From Chryseobacterium taeanense (GTDB taxonomy: Bacteria; Bacteroidota; Bacteroidia; Flavobacteriales; Weeksellaceae), in assembly GCF_900099685.1 (NCBI RefSeq), contig NZ_FNDW01000009.1, positions 97,653 to 161,652 of the forward strand: DNA of 64,000 nucleotides. The letters run 5' to 3'. A model generated the notes under the pieces. The model had not been told where the DNA came from, did not search any database, and saw nothing but the letters and a program-made list of their open reading frames with translations. This document shows, one piece after another, positions 58,770-64,000 of the stretch. Position numbers and translations under genes: made by a program. How positions within the stretch are numbered: the stretch's first letter is position 1; each line of letters starts with the position of its first letter.

Positions 58770-60977
58770 TTAAAATTCCAAAAGTTTTAATTTAAACTGA
58801 ACGGCAAAGTTCTGCTTAAAATTCCGGGTGGTATAATAACCCACCCTGTAAAATAATCCCAGGTTAAAATAAGTTGAAAGGAAATTGTTCCATTCAAGGC
58901 CGACTTCCTGATAGAGATGATTGAGCGGGCGAAACATGAATTGATGATATTCAGGATGTTTCATATTTCCGATAGTTCCTCTCAGTACGAAATCAAAACT
59001 TGAGATATTTTGTCCGAAACTTTTGAAATACAAAGGAAGTTTATGCGTAAAATAATATGCTACAAATCGGTCATTGTAATATTTCCCGCCTTCCAGCGTG
59101 GCAAATCCGAGAAATGAAGTCAGGTTAAAATTAAAATCTCTTCTTGGCGAAGCCAGTCCGTTCATGGTAAAGTTTTTCCAGATCGGGGCATCTCCGAACA
59201 CCATTCCGCCATAGAGACGAAAACCGGTTGTACCTGCCATCGTCTTAAAATTATGTATAAAAAGCGCATCAAATCTGGTGTAATTAAAGTCTCCTCCCAA
59301 CAATTTATAGCTCTGTTCATAATTAAAATACAGTTCGGGATACTTCTGGTCAATGAGGGATTTTCCCTGAGGAGTCATGATATTGGTAGAATTCGGAGAA
59401 TATTTTAACGTAAATAAGGTATTGAAATTTCCAAAAGAAGGGCCTCTTCCGCGGAAAGAATAATCGAACATCGCTTCTTCAAGATTTTTTCTGGCCGCAA
59501 ATACCAATGTTAATCCGTTTGTTACATCATTTAAATACGAAACAGAACCACCTCTATAACGGTAATAGCGGTCGTTATTCAAATTATTTCCATAGTTGGC
59601 CATTCTCATCTTGAAATTCCAGAGTCTTCTGTAAAATTCCCCGGAAGCGGTTACATCATCATAATAATCAGCCCTGAAATAGGAATCTTTTTCCAATGTC
59701 GTTTTAATATCGAGCCCGATTCTGTATTTCCATTTGTCATCTTTAAAACCATAGGCAAAAGTATAATCAGGAGAAAAATACGGATTGAAGCTTTCATTAA
59801 GTTTAGCTTTCAAACCAACCCGGAAGCCTTCGTATAAATTGTAATTAACGATTTCATCCACCGCAAAATCCACAACACCTACTTTTATCTGTCCGTTTAA
59901 CAGCAAGCCTCCCAAGACTCTCGCTTTCCGGTCAATATTGTATATTTTTCCAAGACTGTCGATGGTTTTGTAGGTGTTTCTTTCTCTTTCTGTCAGAGGA
60001 TCTGTTCTGTATTGATCCAGTGTTTTTCCGCCAATATTTCTTACAGAAAAAGTGTACCCTTTAAAATCTTTTTTATCATTTTCAGCAGGTGACTGGTAAT
60101 CAAAGTAACGGGAAGTCAGAAAGGCATAAGTGCCAAAACTCTGTTTCTTATTTTTCTCACGTTTTTCGTCAGGATCTTCTTTTTTATCTTCTTCCATCAC
60201 CATATTACTCATTTTGAGCTTTACAGTTTCATGGGCGAGAAACCATTTGTTGTTGAAATAGATCCAGGTGCTGGTAATGATGCCGTCGTTTTTATTTTTG
60301 CTGAAATTTTCGATTTTCTTAATACCGTAAGTGTCAGTATCAATATAAATCGCACCGTGATATTTTCTCTTCTTATCAGGGTTTTTGTAATTAACCTCCC
60401 TGAAACGGATCACAAAATTCTTCCTTCCGTCTATGTCAATAGTATCGGTTAAAAAGAACCGGTATAATCCTCTGTTCTCTTTTTTGAGCTGAGCCGGGAG
60501 CTGATCGCGGTTACTTTGCTGAAGGGCTATTAGTTCATAGATTGGCTGCTTCAGCCCGGAAATTCTGTTGTCAAGAATATTGATTTTTTCGCCGTATTTT
60601 TTTGAGTACAAAAATTCCTGAGCCCTTTCCCATAAAAATAATTTACTCTTTGAAAATATCTTTCTGGCTGAGACGTTGTTCAAAGAATCTTTCTCTCTTT
60701 TTTTTCTGAAAAATTCAGAGTTTTCAAAAAACTGCTTGTATTGGGAAATACTGTCTTCATCAATATCCAGAGAAATTTTTTCGTACGATTTATAAGAATA
60801 GGAATCCAGTGTTTTAGGAGAATTCTCCCTGAACTGCTGATTGACCTTTTTCAAAATTTCCAGCGCTCGGGGATCACTTTTATCTTCGATGACTACAGCC
60901 TCAATAGAAGTAACTTTTGATTGTGAAAAACCAAAAACACCCATACAGAAACATATAATCAATACAACACCTTTCAT
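58770..60977 (-). CDS. DUF5686 outer-membrane-type protein (short paralogue)
   Basis: A 735-residue protein with a signal peptide (MKGVVLIICFCMGVFGFSQ). A periplasmic part (about 25-330) contains DPRALEILKKVNQQ and the conserved SKKYGEKINILDNRISGLKQPIYEL. A long series of beta strands ends in a terminal aromatic/hydrophobic strand (FAVQFKLKLLEF), consistent with an outer-membrane barrel. It lacks the N-terminal carboxypeptidase-regulatory-like domain of its neighbour. The two are paralogues in tandem. Function unknown; TonB-like nutrient uptake has not been shown for the family. Confidence 0.82.
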   Translation of the reverse strand: MKGVVLIICFCMGVFGFSQSKVTSIEAVVIEDKSDPRALEILKKVNQQFRENSPKTLDSYSYKSYEKISLDIDEDSISQYKQFFENSEFFRKKREKDSLNNVSARKIFSKSKLFLWERAQEFLYSKKYGEKINILDNRISGLKQPIYELIALQQSNRDQLPAQLKKENRGLYRFFLTDTIDIDGRKNFVIRFREVNYKNPDKKRKYHGAIYIDTDTYGIKKIENFSKNKNDGIITSTWIYFNNKWFLAHETVKLKMSNMVMEEDKKEDPDEKREKNKKQSFGTYAFLTSRYFDYQSPAENDKKDFKGYTFSVRNIGGKTLDQYRTDPLTERERNTYKTIDSLGKIYNIDRKARVLGGLLLNGQIKVGVVDFAVDEIVNYNLYEGFRVGLKAKLNESFNPYFSPDYTFAYGFKDDKWKYRIGLDIKTTLEKDSYFRADYYDDVTASGEFYRRLWNFKMRMANYGNNLNNDRYYRYRGGSVSYLNDVTNGLTLVFAARKNLEEAMFDYSFRGRGPSFGNFNTLFTLKYSPNSTNIMTPQGKSLIDQKYPELYFNYEQSYKLLGGDFNYTRFDALFIHNFKTMAGTTGFRLYGGMVFGDAPIWKNFTMNGLASPRRDFNFNLTSFLGFATLEGGKYYNDRFVAYYFTHKLPLYFKSFGQNISSFDFVLRGTIGNMKHPEYHQFMFRPLNHLYQEVGLEWNNFLSTYFNLGLFYRVGYYTTRNFKQNFAVQFKLKLLEF

Positions 60978-61074
60978 AAAAACAGGTCAAAATTAATAAT
61001 ATTTATTCTCCTGTAAAAGTTTTTATCCATTGATATTCACTGCCTATTTCATAAGAATTATCAATCACAAAAAA

Positions 61075-61093
61075 ATCCCGGAATTTCCGGGAT
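61075..61093 (-). terminator. Terminator of the long DUF5686 gene
   Basis: ATCCCGGAA/TTCCGGGAT stem with a T run on the minus strand. Confidence 0.75.
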
Positions 61094-61136
61094 CTGGTAT
61101 TTCATTTTTTAAATAAGATGTTTAAGCTTTTTATAT

Positions 61137-61287
61137 AACCACAAAAGTCGCAAAAGATGAGTTTAATTTATATTTAAAGTTGATGACTATGAATGAAAAG
61201 ATCACAATAGCTTAAAAATCTCCGATTTTTATTATTTTGAGAACTTTGAATATACTAATCATTGTGCTATAATTAACTTTTGTGGTT
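61137..61287. repeat. Non-coding element with 12-bp terminal inverted repeats
   Basis: AACCACAAAAGT (61137-61148) is exactly inverted at 61276-61287 (ACTTTTGTGGTT), bounding 151 bp with no coding capacity. It looks like a small dispersed repeat between the two DUF5686 genes. Confidence 0.55.
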
Positions 61288-61327
61288 AATTCTGAAATTA
61301 CTTTAAACAAGTTTAATATTACGGAAT

Positions 61328-63784
61328 TTAGTTTAAAAGATTAAACTTTATCTTGATCCCCATATTTTCTTTGAATTCTGAGGTCTGATAATAGCCCAGC
61401 CTGTAGGAAAAACCTACACCGAATCCGGTGCCTAAGAATCTGTTCCACATCACACCGGCTTCCTGGTAATAATGATCCAACGCACGGAACTGGAACTGAT
61501 GATCTGCTGCATTTTTAAAATCACCGATAGCCGACTGGTATTCAAGTTCGATATCTGAATATCTTTTACCCAAAGTTTTGAATCTGAAAGGAAGACTTTG
61601 TGAAATTTTAAACCCTGCAAATTTATCCGCAAAGAAAGTTCCCGAAGGCATGGTAGCAAATCCGAAATTAGAAGGCGTACTTATATTGGAATACCAGTGG
61701 TCGATATTGGCATCATTTTGTCCCGCAATTTCAAAGTTTTTCCAGATAGGAGCTGTTCCCGAAGAAATTCCCCCGAAAAGCTTAATGTTGGTATAGCCCA
61801 ATTTTGATCTGAACTGATGGATAATTAACGCGTCAAGTCTGTTGTAATCCAAATCTCCGCCTAAGGTTTTAAATCCTTTTTCATAATTTAAAAATACCTG
61901 CGGATATCCTTTTTCATACGTGTATTTTCCGGAAGGTGTCATGATATTTTTGTCATTAGGCGCAAACTTTAAAGATAAAATCGCATTCGTATTGTCAAAG
62001 GCATTGCCCATGTTTTTATACTGGTAGTCAAAAAGAGCATTTTGTTTCTCTTTGTTTAGGGCAATTTTCATGCTTAATGAATTGGAAATATCATATAGGA
62101 AAGAAGCTCCGTATCGCTGATTCCTGTAGAACGTCGAATTATGAAGATCAAGATTAATATCCGATATTTTCATCATCATATCCCACATATGGTTGCTGAA
62201 TCTTCCCGCCGCAAAAACATCATCTACGTATTCAACACGGAAGATGGAAGTTCTTTTGTCAGACAGCTTTACATCCAGTCCAAGCCCGTATTTCCAGCGG
62301 TGATCTTTAAATCCGTATCCGAAATATCCGTCAGGAGAAAACGTTTTACTGAACTTTTCATTGAGCTTTAAGCCGGCTCCCAGACGGATGCCCTGGTAGT
62401 TGTCATACTTGATGAATTTGGTAATGTCAAAATCAATCATTTTATAGCGAATGTTTCCTCTTAAAAGCTGCGTCAAAGTATTGAGTTTTTTCTCGAAATC
62501 ATGTTTCTGAACAAAACTGTCGATTTTCGTATAGGTATTGCTTTCCCTTGTAGTCAGACTGTCGGTTCTGTATTGCTGTAGCAAGCTTCCGTCGGAGTTT
62601 TTCATTTCCAGGGAATAGCCTTTAAAATCGGAAGCTTTCTGCGGTTGGTCGATTTCAAAATCAAAGAACCTGTTTTTGACGTACAGATAATTTCCGAATT
62701 TCTTCTGATTGTATTTTTTGGTGTCTCCCGGTTTTAGGCTGTCTTTCTTCGAGGTATCAAAGCTTGTGTTGCCCATTTTAAGTTTCAGGTCTTCATAATC
62801 CAGGAACCATTTGTTATTGATGGGTTTCCAGACCGAGACAATATTTCCCTCATTGATCTTTTTGCTGATACTTTCAAATTTTTTAAGAGCATAGCTGTCG
62901 GCATCCACATAGATTTTGCCGTTGAATTTCCTCGGGTTCTGCTTCTTTTTGTCGGTAATCTCTTTAAACTTGATGACGTATGTTTTTCTTCCGTCAAGCT
63001 GTATGGTGTCGGTGAGGTAATAATTAAACAGCTTTCTGTTTTCCGGTCTCAGCTGTCTCGGGGTTCTGTCGAGATTCGAAACGTTGAGAGCCAGCGCTTC
63101 ATAGATCGGATTTTTAAATCCAGACATTCGGTTGTCGATGATATTGGTTTTCTCACCGTATTTTTTTGAATATTTGTATTCCGTGGCTTTTTCCCAAAGA
63201 AACATTTGTCCCTCCGTCGACGCTTCAATGAAATCTTCTGCAATCAGAGAATCCTTTTTATCGCTTTCTTTTTGCTTAAAATCTTTATGATCGACCTTTG
63301 AAAGGGAGTCTTTTCTTGTGGCTAAAAAGTTTTTGTAAATATCAATGGAATCTTTATCCAGATCAATAGAATATTTTGCGTACGACTTAAAATTGTAAGA
63401 TTCCAGGGATTTGGGAGAATTCTCTTTAGCTCTTTTATTGACTTCATCAAGAATTTTCAGTGCCCTCGGATCACTTTTATCATTAATCACCACACGGTCA
63501 ATATTTCCTCTTTTCTCTGATAAAGGCTGCATGGAAATTTCCATATTTTTCTTTACATCTGCCGTTACATCTTCAAAATTGCTGGCCAGGATTTCTACTT
63601 TTTTACATTTCGTTTTAAAGGACAACGCTCCATTGAGATCCGTTTTCCCTAACAGGGCATCATCACAATAGACGGCTGCATTATAGATCGGTTGCTTGTC
63701 GGCTTTATTGAAAACCTTCAATTGAGTCTGTCCGAAAACCATTGCTGTAAAGAATAAAAACAGTGGCGATAAAAATTTTGTCAT
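61328..63784 (-). CDS. DUF5686 protein with carboxypeptidase-regulatory-like domain
   Basis: An 818-residue protein with a signal peptide (TKFLSPLFLFFTAMVFGQ) and a carboxypeptidase-regulatory-like beta sandwich (about 20-95, NKADKQPIYNAAVYCDD ... GKTDLNGALSF). The DUF5686 periplasmic region has DPRALKILDEVNKR and SKKYGEKTNIIDNRMSGFKNPIYEAL. A C-terminal barrel ends in MGIKIKFNLLN. It matches the downstream paralogue throughout except for the extra N-terminal domain. Likely an outer-membrane protein of unknown function. Confidence 0.84.
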   Translation of the reverse strand: MTKFLSPLFLFFTAMVFGQTQLKVFNKADKQPIYNAAVYCDDALLGKTDLNGALSFKTKCKKVEILASNFEDVTADVKKNMEISMQPLSEKRGNIDRVVINDKSDPRALKILDEVNKRAKENSPKSLESYNFKSYAKYSIDLDKDSIDIYKNFLATRKDSLSKVDHKDFKQKESDKKDSLIAEDFIEASTEGQMFLWEKATEYKYSKKYGEKTNIIDNRMSGFKNPIYEALALNVSNLDRTPRQLRPENRKLFNYYLTDTIQLDGRKTYVIKFKEITDKKKQNPRKFNGKIYVDADSYALKKFESISKKINEGNIVSVWKPINNKWFLDYEDLKLKMGNTSFDTSKKDSLKPGDTKKYNQKKFGNYLYVKNRFFDFEIDQPQKASDFKGYSLEMKNSDGSLLQQYRTDSLTTRESNTYTKIDSFVQKHDFEKKLNTLTQLLRGNIRYKMIDFDITKFIKYDNYQGIRLGAGLKLNEKFSKTFSPDGYFGYGFKDHRWKYGLGLDVKLSDKRTSIFRVEYVDDVFAAGRFSNHMWDMMMKISDINLDLHNSTFYRNQRYGASFLYDISNSLSMKIALNKEKQNALFDYQYKNMGNAFDNTNAILSLKFAPNDKNIMTPSGKYTYEKGYPQVFLNYEKGFKTLGGDLDYNRLDALIIHQFRSKLGYTNIKLFGGISSGTAPIWKNFEIAGQNDANIDHWYSNISTPSNFGFATMPSGTFFADKFAGFKISQSLPFRFKTLGKRYSDIELEYQSAIGDFKNAADHQFQFRALDHYYQEAGVMWNRFLGTGFGVGFSYRLGYYQTSEFKENMGIKIKFNLLN

Positions 63785-64000
63785 TAGTCCTTTTTTAATA
63801 GTAAGACAAAACTATTGATAAGAAAGTTACAAAACGACTGAAGAAAATATAATCTTTTGTTAAAAATAAAATCAGCTGTATCCCAATGTACGACCTCAGT
63901 CAGTACGATTTCTATGACATCTGCAAGTTATTTTCATACACAGAATTATTTTTTATCAAAGCATAAACTCTGTGTATGATTTTATTTCTAATTGCATTTA
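63785..64000. other. Window end, no gene seen
   Basis: AT-rich DNA with one 10-bp inverted repeat, CATACACAGA (63935-63944) and TCTGTGTATG (63969-63978), which may be a terminator or part of a further repeat. The promoter of the long DUF5686 gene should also lie here. Confidence 0.4.

Overview
The window looks like chromosomal DNA of a Weeksellaceae flavobacterium, most likely Chryseobacterium or a close relative. This rests on low GC, TAnnTTTG promoter boxes with no Shine-Dalgarno sites, type IX secretion (T9SS) C-terminal sorting domains on secreted proteins, a DnaE polymerase carrying its own exonuclease domain, a DnaG primase without zinc-finger cysteines, and a fused E1 alpha/beta 2-oxo acid dehydrogenase. 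I recognised no rRNA, tRNA, CRISPR array or transposase gene. The species assignment is inference from protein style.

Layout. 1-4.0 kb: a very AT-rich three-gene operon (adenine DNA methyltransferase, SMC/OLD-like ATPase, small TOPRIM/DUF4276-like protein) that looks like an acquired defence island. The ATPase seems to begin with the helical N-terminal domain of BsuBI/PstI restriction enzymes, so the set resembles a restriction-modification system whose endonuclease was replaced by an ATPase/TOPRIM pair. 4.1-16 kb: core and accessory genes, namely a cold-shock protein with a long leader, an SDR/AraC pair with operator-like direct repeats, a glycosyltransferase, a PLP gamma-lyase facing its Lrp-type regulator, a bestrophin, the fused E1 enzyme and a secreted subtilase. 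16-20.7 kb: DNA polymerase III alpha. 21-30.1 kb: three large T9SS-exported multidomain surface proteins in a row. 30.2-43.4 kb: a potassium channel with a newly noted 52-aa membrane protein behind it, Nif3 and a coiled-coil partner, RtcB with HopJ and a WYL regulator, the DUF1800/DUF1501 pair, an outer-membrane barrel, glucokinase, two YceI paralogues and an alpha/beta hydrolase. 43.5-50.2 kb: ammonium transporter, L-serine dehydratase, a 21-bp tandem repeat, prephenate dehydrogenase tyrA, then ald and tsaE. 50.3-64 kb: dnaG, clpP, a DJ-1/PfpI protein, a tpiA operon (DUF1599, DoxX-like, TerB-like, tpiA, small membrane protein), folP facing it, and two large DUF5686 outer-membrane-type proteins.

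Regulation visible in the DNA includes a probable tyrosine attenuator ahead of tyrA (an 18-codon leader with three consecutive Tyr codons and a terminator hairpin just before the tyrA ATG), which is too short for ordinary ORF calling. There are also two sigma-54-like promoters, an inverted repeat around the lrp promoter, paired 14-bp direct repeats upstream of the SDR/araC operon, and several genes with starts only a few bases from the promoter box (probably leaderless).

Dispersed non-coding repeats sit in several gaps: hairpin elements of a GTCAAT/GTGAAT family at 44.9 and 48.1 kb, the second with a possible 5-bp target duplication; GC-rich perfect palindromes with a GAA loop at 35.3 and 53.3 kb; and a 12-bp inverted-repeat element at 61.1 kb. 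All functional statements are read from sequence by eye; no database search was run.
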